Shown: in pieces, positions 1 to 6,791 of the stretch | Layout: the number at the start of each line of letters is the position of its first letter | How positions within the stretch are numbered: position 1 is the stretch's first letter | From: Nitrospira sp. UBA5699 | GTDB lineage: Bacteria; Nitrospirota; Nitrospiria; Nitrospirales; Nitrospiraceae | DNA length: 6,870 nt | Direction: 5' to 3' | Assembly (NCBI GenBank): GCA_002420105.1 | Contig: DIHJ01000081.1 | Coordinates: 1-6,870 of the forward strand | Position numbers and translations under genes: made by a program | Notes under the pieces: model-generated | Told to the model about the DNA's origin: nothing | The model's database searches: none | The model's input: the letters and a program-made list of their open reading frames with translations, nothing else

Positions 1-183
1 TGGGTGCTCTACCAGACCTGGCGGTTCGTGGCCCCGGGGCTGTACGCGCAGGAGCGGCGGTTTGTCTACGTCCTGTTCCCGCTGTCGGTGGCGCTCACCC
101 TCGCGGGCATCGCGATCCTCTACTTCTTCATCCTCCCGCTGACGCTGCGGTTCCTGATCGTCTTCGGCACGAGCCTGGTGGGC
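1..183 (+). pseudogene. tatC: tatC fragment, twin-arginine translocase subunit (internal piece, both ends missing)
   Basis: TatC is the multi-spanning inner-membrane receptor of the twin-arginine pathway, which exports folded proteins. The translation from base 1 contains YQTWRFVAPGLYAQERR, which matches the cytoplasmic loop of TatC. The Phe at bases 25-27 and the Glu at 52-54 are nine residues apart, as are F94 and E103 of E. coli TatC, which contact the signal peptide. A hydrophobic transmembrane stretch follows, ending in FILPLTLRFLIVFG at about base 168. The 5' part lies outside the window. The 3' part, roughly the last 100 residues including the later membrane segments, is absent: from about base 180 the frame becomes Ala/Pro-rich antisense of the lipoprotein gene and runs meaninglessly to a stop at 477. 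Family assignment is firm. Whether the break is biological or an assembly join cannot be told from sequence alone. Confidence 0.8.
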
Positions 184-443
184 TCGGCGCCGCCGACGGC
201 GCCGCTCGCCGCGCCGACGCCAGCCCCGACCGCCGTGCTCGTCGCCACGCGGCCGGCGCCCCCGCGGCCTTCTTCCGCCCCCGCCGATTCCGCCAGCTGT
301 TTGCAGCTCTCGATATCCTGCTCCGCCGTCTTTTTTCCCACCGATTTCAAGTGGGCGTTGGGGTACAGGACCGGGCGGGCGCCGGAACAGGCCGTGAGCA
401 GGACCAGCCCGCTCACGACGCAGAGGATCGTGCGTCTCATCAT
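120..443 (-). CDS. Glycine-zipper lipoprotein, probably truncated at its 3' end
   Basis: This encodes a 107-residue putative lipoprotein. Residues 1-19 form a lipoprotein signal peptide: MMRR, a hydrophobic core, then lipobox LTAC with Cys19 as the predicted lipidated residue. The mature part begins with RPVLYPN and a charged helix-like stretch. Residues 73-85 then form a G-xxx-G-xxx-G-xxx-G glycine zipper (G73, G77, G81, G85), typical of membrane-associated glycine-zipper proteins. After Ala86 the translation changes to a basic tail (EPTRLVPK onward to residue 107) that is the antisense of the tatC fragment, so the native C-terminus is probably missing. From memory, related proteins are longer, about 150 residues. 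The start is firm: AAAGGGAG lies seven bases upstream, and the ATG overlaps the preceding yggU-like stop as ATGA. Met2 is a possible alternative start. Specific function is unknown; an outer-membrane or envelope role is inferred. Confidence 0.72.
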   Translation of the reverse strand: MMRRTILCVVSGLVLLTACSGARPVLYPNAHLKSVGKKTAEQDIESCKQLAESAGAEEGRGGAGRVATSTAVGAGVGAASGAVGGAEPTRLVPKTIRNRSVSGRMKK

Positions 444-748
444 GCGGTCGCTCCCTTTCGGATCAGGCGGGCCATGACGTCCTCCGCCGTCACGCCTTTG
501 AGCGCAACGCGCTTGTGCCGGCCGCCGGCCCCGGATTCGAGGCGAACCGCCGACGGCGGAACGTCCATGGCCCTGGCGAGAAAACGGACCAACTCCTCAT
601 TGGCGGCTCCGCCGACCGGCGGCGCGGCAATCCGGATCTTCAGCGCTTCGCCGTGGATGCCGGCACATTCGGTGCGGGCGGCTTTGGGCTGCACATGGAC
701 CGTGAGGATCGCTCCGTCCTTGCTGTCCTGCACGATCGCCGGCTTCAT
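440..748 (-). CDS. YggU/DUF167 (UPF0235) family protein
   Basis: This is a complete 102-residue protein, the usual length for the family. Diagnostic segments are LTVHVQPKAAR (about residues 15-25), LKIRIAAPPVGGAANEEL (about 36-53), and SGAGGRHKRVALKG (about 72-85), which matches the family's 'sGxxSRxKxvxI' end. The fold is known from solved homologues, but the biochemical role is not established, so no function is claimed. The ATG at 748 is the only start available: the frame upstream runs to the tag stop of the preceding ATPase gene without another start codon. No good Shine-Dalgarno is visible. The gap to the ATPase gene is 45 bases, and the TGA stop overlaps the lipoprotein ATG, so it is probably cotranscribed with both. 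The function of this pairing is unknown. Confidence 0.9.
   Translation of the reverse strand: MKPAIVQDSKDGAILTVHVQPKAARTECAGIHGEALKIRIAAPPVGGAANEELVRFLARAMDVPPSAVRLESGAGGRHKRVALKGVTAEDVMARLIRKGATA
444..458 (-). promoter_or_regulatory. Strong ribosome binding site for the lipoprotein gene
   Basis: On the minus strand AAAGGGAG (bases 458-451) sits seven bases before the ATG at 443. It lies inside the last codons of the upstream DUF167 gene. Together with the ATGA overlap it suggests re-initiation by ribosomes finishing that gene, plus independent recruitment. Confidence 0.7.
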
Positions 749-793
749 CTCGCGGGAGGCTGCCTCTGGTGATTCGGGGTGAGCGGCACGGAG

Positions 794-1612
794 CTAGAAG
801 ATGGCTTTGACCAGTTCGTGAATGCTGCGCTGCATGTCGGGGTCGTCGGTAATCGGTCTGGCGATCGCCACGTCGCAGGCCCGGTCGACGGCGACGCCCT
901 CTCTGATCAAGGTCCCGGCATAGATCAGGAGTCTGGTGCTCACCCCTTCTTCAAGCCCGTGATTCTTGAGGTTGCGCACCTTTCCGCCGAGTTTCACCAA
1001 TCCGGCGGCAATGTCGGCGCCCACGCCCGCCTCGCGCCGGACGATCGCCGTCTCCACGTCGGGGGGGGGATAGTCGAATTCGATGGCCATGAAACGCTGC
1101 TTGGTGCTTTGTTTCAGATCTTTGAGCACGCTTTGATAGCCGGGGTTGTAGGAAATCACCAGCAGGAAATCGTCGGCCGCCTCGATGACCTGCCCCTTCT
1201 TTTCGATCGGCAGGAGCCGACGGTCGTCGCTCAGCGGATGGATGATGACAGTGGTGTCCTTGCGGGCTTCGACGATCTCGTCGAGATAGACGATCGCGCC
1301 GTGCTTGACCCCGAGCGTAAGAGGCCCGTCGATCCAGACGGTCTCCTGCCCCTTGAGCAGATAGCGGCCGACCAGGTCGGAGGCGGTGAGGTCTTCATGG
1401 CAGGCCACGGTGATCAACGGACGGCCCAGACGATAGGCCATGTATTGCACGAACCGCGTCTTGCCGCACCCGGTGGGCCCCTTGAGCATGACGGGCATGC
1501 GGCTCTTCGCCGCGGTCGTAAACAGGCCGACCTCCCCGCGGACCTCGGCGTAAAACGGTTCCTGTTCGATGCGATACCGCCCGATGTCGACTTCGCGCCC
1601 CTTGTCGGTCAT
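794..1612 (-). CDS. CbbQ/NirQ/NorQ/GpvN-type AAA+ ATPase
   Basis: This 272-residue MoxR-like AAA+ ATPase belongs to the branch that works with a VWA-domain partner (CbbO, NorD) to activate or remodel metalloenzymes such as Rubisco or nitric oxide reductase. Walker A is GPTGCGKT (45-52) and Walker B is AIVYLDEI (106-113). Sensor 1 is Asn156 in ISYNPG, a likely arginine finger is Arg173 in KQRFMAIEFDYP, and sensor 2 is Arg227 in VSTRLLI. The HEDLTASDLVGRYL stretch (72-85) is typical of the family. All catalytic elements are present, so the protein should be an active cytoplasmic ATPase. GGGA lies eight bases before the ATG, and no other start codon lies nearby upstream. It follows a terminator after the kinase gene, so it probably has its own promoter. 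No VWA partner, rubisco or nor gene is in the window, so the client is unknown and no specific symbol is assigned. A nine-C run (three Pro codons, residues 182-184) lies in the gene. Confidence 0.9.
   Translation of the reverse strand: MTDKGREVDIGRYRIEQEPFYAEVRGEVGLFTTAAKSRMPVMLKGPTGCGKTRFVQYMAYRLGRPLITVACHEDLTASDLVGRYLLKGQETVWIDGPLTLGVKHGAIVYLDEIVEARKDTTVIIHPLSDDRRLLPIEKKGQVIEAADDFLLVISYNPGYQSVLKDLKQSTKQRFMAIEFDYPPPDVETAIVRREAGVGADIAAGLVKLGGKVRNLKNHGLEEGVSTRLLIYAGTLIREGVAVDRACDVAIARPITDDPDMQRSIHELVKAIF
1061..1069. repeat. Nine-base G/C homopolymer inside the ATPase gene
   Basis: Nine consecutive G on the plus strand read as CCC CCC CCC, coding Pro182-184, on the coding strand of the CbbQ/NorQ-type gene. 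The frame is intact as given. A run this long is a possible slippage or sequencing-error site. Confidence 0.9.
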
Positions 1613-1680
1613 GTGATCGTTCCCAACCGTCCGTTGTCGTTCTGCTCGTCCGCACCCGCTTCGTACCCGTGCGGGGCACG

Positions 1681-1720
1681 ATAAACGGAACCGCGGCCGA
1701 AGATCAAGCCGCCGGTTCCG
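1681..1720 (-). terminator. Rho-independent terminator of the kinase transcription unit
   Basis: The hairpin begins immediately after the kinase TGA (1723-1721). The left and right arms are 1686-1697 and 1708-1720. Eight pairs (1686-1693 with 1713-1720) and four pairs (1694-1697 with 1708-1711) are separated by one bulged C at 1712, around a ten-base loop. On the minus strand the hairpin is followed by TTTAT (1685-1681), a short but usable T-run. Stem strength and position support termination; the weak T-run is the main reservation. Confidence 0.7.
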
Positions 1721-4700
1721 TCAGGCCGCCTTCACCCCGTCCAGGACTTCGCGCACCTTCTTCGCCAGCACGTTGGGCGCGAAGGGCTTGGCGAGAAACG
1801 ACGTGTCGCGCGAAATCCCTCCCTGCTCGAAGATCGGATGGTCCGGATACCCGGACATATACAGCACCTTGATGCCGGGGCGCACGACCTGAATCTTCTC
1901 GGCCACCTCGGGGCCGCTCATCTGCGGCATCACGACGTCGGTCAACAGCAAATGAATCGGCCCCTGATGTTTGGCCCCCGTCATCAGCGCCTCGATCCCG
2001 TGGCGGGCTTCAAGCACCGTATAGCCGTGGAGCCGCAAGGTTTCATGAACCAGCCCCCGGACCGCCGGCTCGTCCTCCACGAGGAGGATCGTCTCCCGAC
2101 CATGCATCGGCTCGGCCGCATCGGATAAGCCCGCGGCGCCCTGGACGCCCTGCTCGACCAGCGGAAAGTAGATCTTGAACGTCGCGCCCTGCCCCGGTTT
2201 GCTCTCCACCACGATGCTCCCGCCGTTCTGCTTGACGATGCCGTACACGGTGGAAAGCCCCAATCCCGTGCCCTTCCCCTTCTCTTTCGTGGTGAAAAAC
2301 GGCTCGAAGAGATGGGACTGCGTGTCCGCATCCATCCCGTGGCCGGTATCCCGGACCGCCAGCAGGACATAGGATCCCGGCTTCACGACGGCGGGATGCT
2401 GGCGCGGCGGGTCGCCGATGGTGACGTTGCGGGTTTCGATCGTCAGCCGCCCGCCCTTGGGCATGGCGTCGCGCGCGTTGACGGCGAGATTCATGATGAC
2501 CTGTTCGATCTGCCCGGAGTCCGCCCGGATCGCGCCGGTCTGCGGGCTCAGCTCGGTGCAGAGCTCGACGATGTCCTCGCCCAGGAGACGGCGCAGCATC
2601 CCGTCCATGTTCGCGATGAGGGCGTTCAGATCGATTACTTTCGGAGCGATGAACTGGCGGCGGCTGAACGCCAGGAGCTGGCGGGTCAGTCCGGAGGCCC
2701 GGTCGGCGGCCTTCTTCACCTCTCCCATATCCTTCCGCATCGGATCGTCCGGCTCCATGCGGGCCAGCAGAAGCTCGCTGTAGCCTCGAATCACGGTGAG
2801 GAGATTGTTGAAATCGTGCGCGACTCCGCCGGCCAGCCGCCCGACCGCCTCCATTTTCTGCGACTGCCGGAGCTGGGCCTCGGCCTGCTGCAGGGCTTCT
2901 TCGGTCCGCGCACGGTCGCCGAACTGCCCGAGCTTCAGGCCGATATCGTCGATCATCTTCAGCAGCTCGGCGTCGGGCACGCGAATCTGCCGGCTGAACA
3001 GTTCGATGACGCCGTCGATTTCACCTCCGACCCGGACGGGAAAACCGAACGCGCCGTGAAACCCGACGGCGCGGGCCTGCTCCCGGCGGGGGCTGCCCCG
3101 GTCCTCGGTGATGTCGCTGATCCATGCCGCCTTCCCGCTCGTCCAGATCCGTCCGGGCAGCCCCTCATCCTTCCGGAACGTCCGCTCCCAGGCATCCGCC
3201 ATGAACCCGTCGGCGCTCACCAGGGGATTCTGCCACTGGTCCAGGCACCGCAACACCGCGCCCGCTTTGTCGACCCGCCAGAAGATCCCGCAGTCCCATT
3301 CGAGGTTCTGCCCGACCGCCTGCATGATTTTCGGAACGGCCTCCTCCAGGGACCGCGACTCGGCCAGCACGCGCGTCACGACATACTGGGCGGTCAACCG
3401 CTCTTCCGCCCGCTTGCGCTCGGTGATGTCCGAAAACGACACGACCACCGAAGCCGGTACGGCGCGCTCCTCCGCGGTCAGGGGACTCGAGTTGATATCG
3501 AGCCATCGCAACTTCCCGTCCGGCCGGTACACGCCCACGACGACGCCGGCGCAGGGATGCCCGGTCCGGAGTGTGACCGCCGCAGGATACTCCTCCTGCG
3601 GGAAGGGCGTGCCGTCTTCGCGGATCATTTGCCATTGCCCGCCCCACAGGGAGCGCCCTTCCAGCTCCGCGAGCGAGGTGCCCAAAATGCGCTCTGCGCT
3701 CGCATTGCCCGTCCGCGGCACGCCCTCCGCGTCGACCACCACCACCCCTTCGTCCAGCGCGTTCACGACGGACCGGTACCGCACTTCGCTCTCTTTGAGC
3801 TTGGTCTCCGATTCCCGCCGCTCGGTGATGTCGCGGATGAACGCGCTGAAGAAAATCGTGTCGCCGATCCGGACCGGCGACACGGCCAGTTCGACCGGAA
3901 ACTCGCGCCCCGACCGATGCAGGGCCAGCACCTCGATGCGCCGGTTGAGAATGTGGGTCTCGCCGGTCGCCAGAAAATGACTGAGCCCCCGCTGATGGGC
4001 CTCGCGGTCCCGGAGCGGAATGATCAACTGCGAGAGGGTCTGACCGAGCGCCTCTTCACGGGACCATCCGAAGATGGCCGCGGCCTGCCCGTTCCAATCG
4101 GTGACGATTCCGGCGGCATCGATCGTGACCAGACCGTCCAGCGCCGTTTCCACGATCGCGCGGTTTCGTTCCTGACTTTGCAGGAGCGCCGCTTCGGCGG
4201 CCCGAGCCCATGAACTCTCCTGCTGGGCCTGCTGGTACTCGGCCCGCAGCTGAGAGGTCGCCCAGAAGAGCAGCAACATCAGGGGAACCCAGACCACGGC
4301 GCCGGTGAGCCCCACTTTCCATAAGATCGACTTGATCGGATCGAGCACGCGATCGCGGTCCATGCGGACCAGCACAGACCAGCCGAGCCCCGGATACTCG
4401 CCGAAGCCCTTCGTACGGGCGTATCCGGTCACGACGGTCCGGCCACGATATTCTTCTTCGGCAAAGCCGGGCTCGCCGGACCGGCTCCCCGCCATGGCCG
4501 AAAGGCCCGATGGCCGGACGTCGAGCGGTCCCTCGATCACATGGTCGGAATCGACGAAGACCCTGCCCTGTTTCGTCACCATCTGAAAGGCGACCGGGCC
4601 GGTAAACTCCTGCCGCTCTTCAAGCGCGCGCACCGTCCTGGTCGTTACATCTTCCAGCATGGCCATGGCCACGCGGCTGGTCACGACACCCAGAAACTCC

Positions 4701-5221
4701 CCCTCCGCATCGAGAATCGGCGCGGAGAATGCGACCATTTCGACCCCGCTGTCGTCGTCCTGGTCTGCACCATCATCGATGAGAATTTTCCGGGTCTTGC
4801 GAACGGACTGAAACCAACCGGCCCGGCTGTAATCCCTGCCTTGGAGTGCCGGCTCGGTTGCGGCCACCATGATTCCCCGGCTGTCTGTGACCCCCAGCCA
4901 CCGATACACCGGAGCATGGTTCGCTTTCATCCATCCCAGATAGCTGGACAGATAGCGTGTGTCGGCAGGCCGCAGGGAGAAGGCCCGCGCCATCATCTGG
5001 GTGTCGCTATGGCGCTCGAACAGGAGCCGGTCGAGTTTGTCGGACACCTCGGCCGCGGCAATGGTCAATTCTTCGCCGGCCGCCGCCACCAGCCGTTGTT
5101 CGACGTTGCGGAGCAGAAAGACGCCGGCCACCAGGGCCACCAGATTCATCAGAATGATCAGCTGCGGCAGCCACCGGTAGCGCTGCGAATCGAGAGGCCG
5201 CTGAAAATCCCTTGTGCTCAT
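1721..5221 (-). CDS. Membrane-bound hybrid sensor histidine kinase (dCache-PAS-PAS-GAF-HisKA-HATPase-REC)
   Basis: This 1166-residue two-component sensor has a fused receiver. TM1 is about 18-37. An extracytoplasmic dCache-like ligand domain spans about 40-298, with 'GVTDSRGIMVAATE' and 'FSAPILDAEGEFLGVV' typical of the fold. TM2 is about 302-321. A coiled linker (about 325-352) leads to PAS1 (about 351-469) and PAS2 (about 474-602), each ending in the DITER motif, then GAF (about 610-770). The HisKA phosphoacceptor is His802 in GGVAHDFNNLL. The HATPase shows the N-box NLAVNARDAM (911-920), DTGHGMD (958-964), FEPFFTTK (972-979) and GTGLGLS (984-990). The C-terminal REC has acidic Glu1049/Asp1050, phosphoacceptor Asp1095, Ser1123 and Lys1145. 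All signalling residues are intact. No HPt domain or separate response regulator lies in the window, so the output is unknown. The ATG overlaps the preceding stop as ATGA, implying translational coupling with the YkgJ-DUF2156 gene; the local Shine-Dalgarno is weak. The ligand is not predictable. Confidence 0.95.
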   Translation of the reverse strand: MSTRDFQRPLDSQRYRWLPQLIILMNLVALVAGVFLLRNVEQRLVAAAGEELTIAAAEVSDKLDRLLFERHSDTQMMARAFSLRPADTRYLSSYLGWMKANHAPVYRWLGVTDSRGIMVAATEPALQGRDYSRAGWFQSVRKTRKILIDDGADQDDDSGVEMVAFSAPILDAEGEFLGVVTSRVAMAMLEDVTTRTVRALEERQEFTGPVAFQMVTKQGRVFVDSDHVIEGPLDVRPSGLSAMAGSRSGEPGFAEEEYRGRTVVTGYARTKGFGEYPGLGWSVLVRMDRDRVLDPIKSILWKVGLTGAVVWVPLMLLLFWATSQLRAEYQQAQQESSWARAAEAALLQSQERNRAIVETALDGLVTIDAAGIVTDWNGQAAAIFGWSREEALGQTLSQLIIPLRDREAHQRGLSHFLATGETHILNRRIEVLALHRSGREFPVELAVSPVRIGDTIFFSAFIRDITERRESETKLKESEVRYRSVVNALDEGVVVVDAEGVPRTGNASAERILGTSLAELEGRSLWGGQWQMIREDGTPFPQEEYPAAVTLRTGHPCAGVVVGVYRPDGKLRWLDINSSPLTAEERAVPASVVVSFSDITERKRAEERLTAQYVVTRVLAESRSLEEAVPKIMQAVGQNLEWDCGIFWRVDKAGAVLRCLDQWQNPLVSADGFMADAWERTFRKDEGLPGRIWTSGKAAWISDITEDRGSPRREQARAVGFHGAFGFPVRVGGEIDGVIELFSRQIRVPDAELLKMIDDIGLKLGQFGDRARTEEALQQAEAQLRQSQKMEAVGRLAGGVAHDFNNLLTVIRGYSELLLARMEPDDPMRKDMGEVKKAADRASGLTRQLLAFSRRQFIAPKVIDLNALIANMDGMLRRLLGEDIVELCTELSPQTGAIRADSGQIEQVIMNLAVNARDAMPKGGRLTIETRNVTIGDPPRQHPAVVKPGSYVLLAVRDTGHGMDADTQSHLFEPFFTTKEKGKGTGLGLSTVYGIVKQNGGSIVVESKPGQGATFKIYFPLVEQGVQGAAGLSDAAEPMHGRETILLVEDEPAVRGLVHETLRLHGYTVLEARHGIEALMTGAKHQGPIHLLLTDVVMPQMSGPEVAEKIQVVRPGIKVLYMSGYPDHPIFEQGGISRDTSFLAKPFAPNVLAKKVREVLDGVKAA

Positions 5222-6759
5222 GCGCAGGCCGTCCCGGTGCAGATCGCGTTGTGAATCAGCATCGAGGGATGATAGGCCTGCTTCGACAGGCGCAAGCCGG
5301 AGAGGCCGGAATCATCCATCGTGTTGATGAATTCGGCCCCTCCGTTCAGGGCCGTTCGGCAGGTGTGCCGGAACAGGAATTGTGCCGATCCCGGGGTGGT
5401 ACGATCGGCCACTTCGAGCAGGACACACCAGGTGCGGGGGGCCAGCCGGTAGCCGAACGTGTAGGCGCGGATGCGTCCGTCGAGGCGCAGGACCGATCCG
5501 GCCAGCCCCAACTCCGATCCGCGCGACCAGACCACCTCGTGGACGGATATCGCGTCCTCGAGCAACAGGGCCGCAAAGGCCTCGAGCCCTTCGGCGTGCT
5601 TTTGTCGCCGCCATTCCCCGAACAGCGCACGGCACTCCGCCCGGTCGGCCGGACGATAGGGCTCGACGACGGCGCCCGATCGCTCGACGCGGTTGCACAG
5701 CGCCCGCTGCGATTTGTACCGGTCGCCGGCCAGCGCGGCCACATCGGCGGCCCGATAGAGGTAGTCGGGCTCTTTGGACGTCATGCGATATCCCGCGGCC
5801 GCCAGCCGGTCCGCCAGCGGAGCGGGAACGTTTTCAATCCGGCTCACCGGCCTCTCGCCGTTCCAGCGGCGCATCAACGCGAACGCCTCGGCCACGGGCC
5901 CTTCGACGCCGCCGCCGGTGAGCGGAGGCAGCGGCATGAACCATCCGTCAGGCGATTGGATGAAAAGACACACGGCGCCCTGAATGTCGGCCCACCAGTA
6001 GGCGAGAAGGCCGTTCCACACATAATGATAGGCCGCCGAACAGGCGGCCAGCGACCGTTCCCCGCCCAACCCGGCACGATCCAGCGCGGCGGTCAGACGC
6101 GGCAGGTCCTCCAGCGACAACCGCCGCAAGGGGTACGGCCCCCACCGGTCGGTCAGGGCCGCGGTGATGTCGGTGAGCGGCGTCAGCGCCACCACGTCTT
6201 CTTGAAACCGGCCGATCAGCCTCGGATGCTCCGCGATTTCCCCTATCACCTCCGGCCGCCGCAGCAGCTCCAGCACACGATCCGCATGGCCCCGAATGGA
6301 ATCCGCCTGCTGCTCCCGCATGAAGGGACATTTGACATCCCATCCCAGCACCACGCGATCGTGAGCCGCGTTCCACATCATCGCCAGCGGATAGAGCTGA
6401 CAATCCAGCGGCCGTCGCTCATAGATGCGGCAGGTTGACGTGCGGCTGTCGAACGCGGGGCAGTGGAATCCTTCCCCCTGCTGGTCCGGCACGAGCATGA
6501 TCTGACTGCCGCCGCGGTCGGGAAACGCGCGCTCGTCCACGCCGCCGGCGACGGCCCGGGCGATTTCTCCGCCCGTGAAGTAGGGCCGAAGCGCGCTGTC
6601 GACGTCGGGAAACCGGCAGCAGACGTCGCACCGGACGCAGGTACTGCCGGGCACCAGCTGAGGGAGCACCGGGCGTACGGTCCCCGAGACCGGAGCTGTC
6701 TTCGCGGTGAGCGCGGCCATAGACGATTCCAAATGGGAATGAGCCCATTCTAGCATCAT
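5218..6759 (-). CDS. YkgJ-type CxxCxxCC cluster protein fused to a DUF2156 acyltransferase-like domain
   Basis: This 513-residue protein has two modules. Residues 41-48 (CVRCDVCC) give the CxxCxxCC signature of the YkgJ zinc- or iron-chelating family. C100, C110, C120 (in RIYERRPLDCQLYPL) and C144 (KCPF) complete an eight-cysteine set. From about 208 to 500 the sequence resembles DUF2156, the GNAT-like fold found at the C-terminus of phosphatidylglycerol lysyltransferase (MprF): SRIENV (306-311), DYLYRAADVAALAGDRYKSQR (332-352) and SGLSGLRLSKQAYHP (484-498). No membrane segment is evident, so a cytoplasmic location is inferred. DUF2156 relatives transfer aminoacyl or acyl groups; the substrate here is unknown, and no tRNA or lipid target can be inferred safely. 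The start is uncertain: ATGs at 6759 and 6756 follow GAGAGG by one and four bases, and an ATG at 6720 (residue 14) has GGA seven bases upstream. The gene is coupled to the downstream kinase by an ATGA overlap. Confidence 0.87.
   Translation of the reverse strand: MMLEWAHSHLESSMAALTAKTAPVSGTVRPVLPQLVPGSTCVRCDVCCRFPDVDSALRPYFTGGEIARAVAGGVDERAFPDRGGSQIMLVPDQQGEGFHCPAFDSRTSTCRIYERRPLDCQLYPLAMMWNAAHDRVVLGWDVKCPFMREQQADSIRGHADRVLELLRRPEVIGEIAEHPRLIGRFQEDVVALTPLTDITAALTDRWGPYPLRRLSLEDLPRLTAALDRAGLGGERSLAACSAAYHYVWNGLLAYWWADIQGAVCLFIQSPDGWFMPLPPLTGGGVEGPVAEAFALMRRWNGERPVSRIENVPAPLADRLAAAGYRMTSKEPDYLYRAADVAALAGDRYKSQRALCNRVERSGAVVEPYRPADRAECRALFGEWRRQKHAEGLEAFAALLLEDAISVHEVVWSRGSELGLAGSVLRLDGRIRAYTFGYRLAPRTWCVLLEVADRTTPGSAQFLFRHTCRTALNGGAEFINTMDDSGLSGLRLSKQAYHPSMLIHNAICTGTACA
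6732..6749. repeat. Small inverted repeat between alternative starts of the YkgJ-DUF2156 gene
   Basis: AATGGG (6732-6737) and CCCATT (6744-6749) are perfect 6-base inverted arms around a 6-base loop. The repeat lies between the candidate starts at 6759/6756 and 6720. If translation begins at 6720, this sits in the 5' leader and could be an operator or a small leader hairpin. If it begins upstream, it is coding and perhaps coincidental. Confidence 0.35.
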
Positions 6760-6785
6760 TCCTCTCGAAGGGCCTACTAGTCCGC

Positions 6786-6791
6786 ATTATT
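6786..6791 (-). promoter_or_regulatory. Weak candidate -10 box for the YkgJ-DUF2156/kinase operon
   Basis: AATAAT on the minus strand matches five of six positions of TATAAT, and would place a transcript start near 6779, about 20 bases before the first ATG. No convincing -35 box lies at the right spacing, so this is only a candidate. The remainder of 6792-6870 shows no gene I can support. Confidence 0.25.

Noticed and set aside
184..477. Continuation of the tatC frame as a genuine Ala/Pro-rich C-terminal domain
   Set aside because: This part is exactly antisense to the lipoprotein, whose signal peptide, lipobox, glycine zipper and ribosome binding site are convincing, and to the end of the DUF167 gene. 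TatC does not carry such a domain here in known homologues.
756..766. GAGGC-T-GCCTC inverted repeat between the ATPase and DUF167 genes
   Set aside because: It has five-base arms with a one-base loop, cannot fold into a normal hairpin and has no T-run, so it is likely coincidental.
779..1684. 301-codon plus-strand open frame opposite the ATPase gene
   Set aside because: It is antisense to a clear AAA+ ATPase, contains no known motif, and follows codon-position bias of the opposite strand.
2312..4213. 633-codon open frame on the plus strand inside the kinase gene
   Set aside because: It is wholly antisense to a kinase with all motifs intact, is rich in Arg, Pro and His as expected of high-GC antisense frames, and shows no recognisable domain.
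5212..6438. 408-codon plus-strand open frame opposite the YkgJ-DUF2156 gene
   Set aside because: It is antisense to the cysteine-cluster protein, is low in domain-like pattern, and has no ribosome binding site of note.
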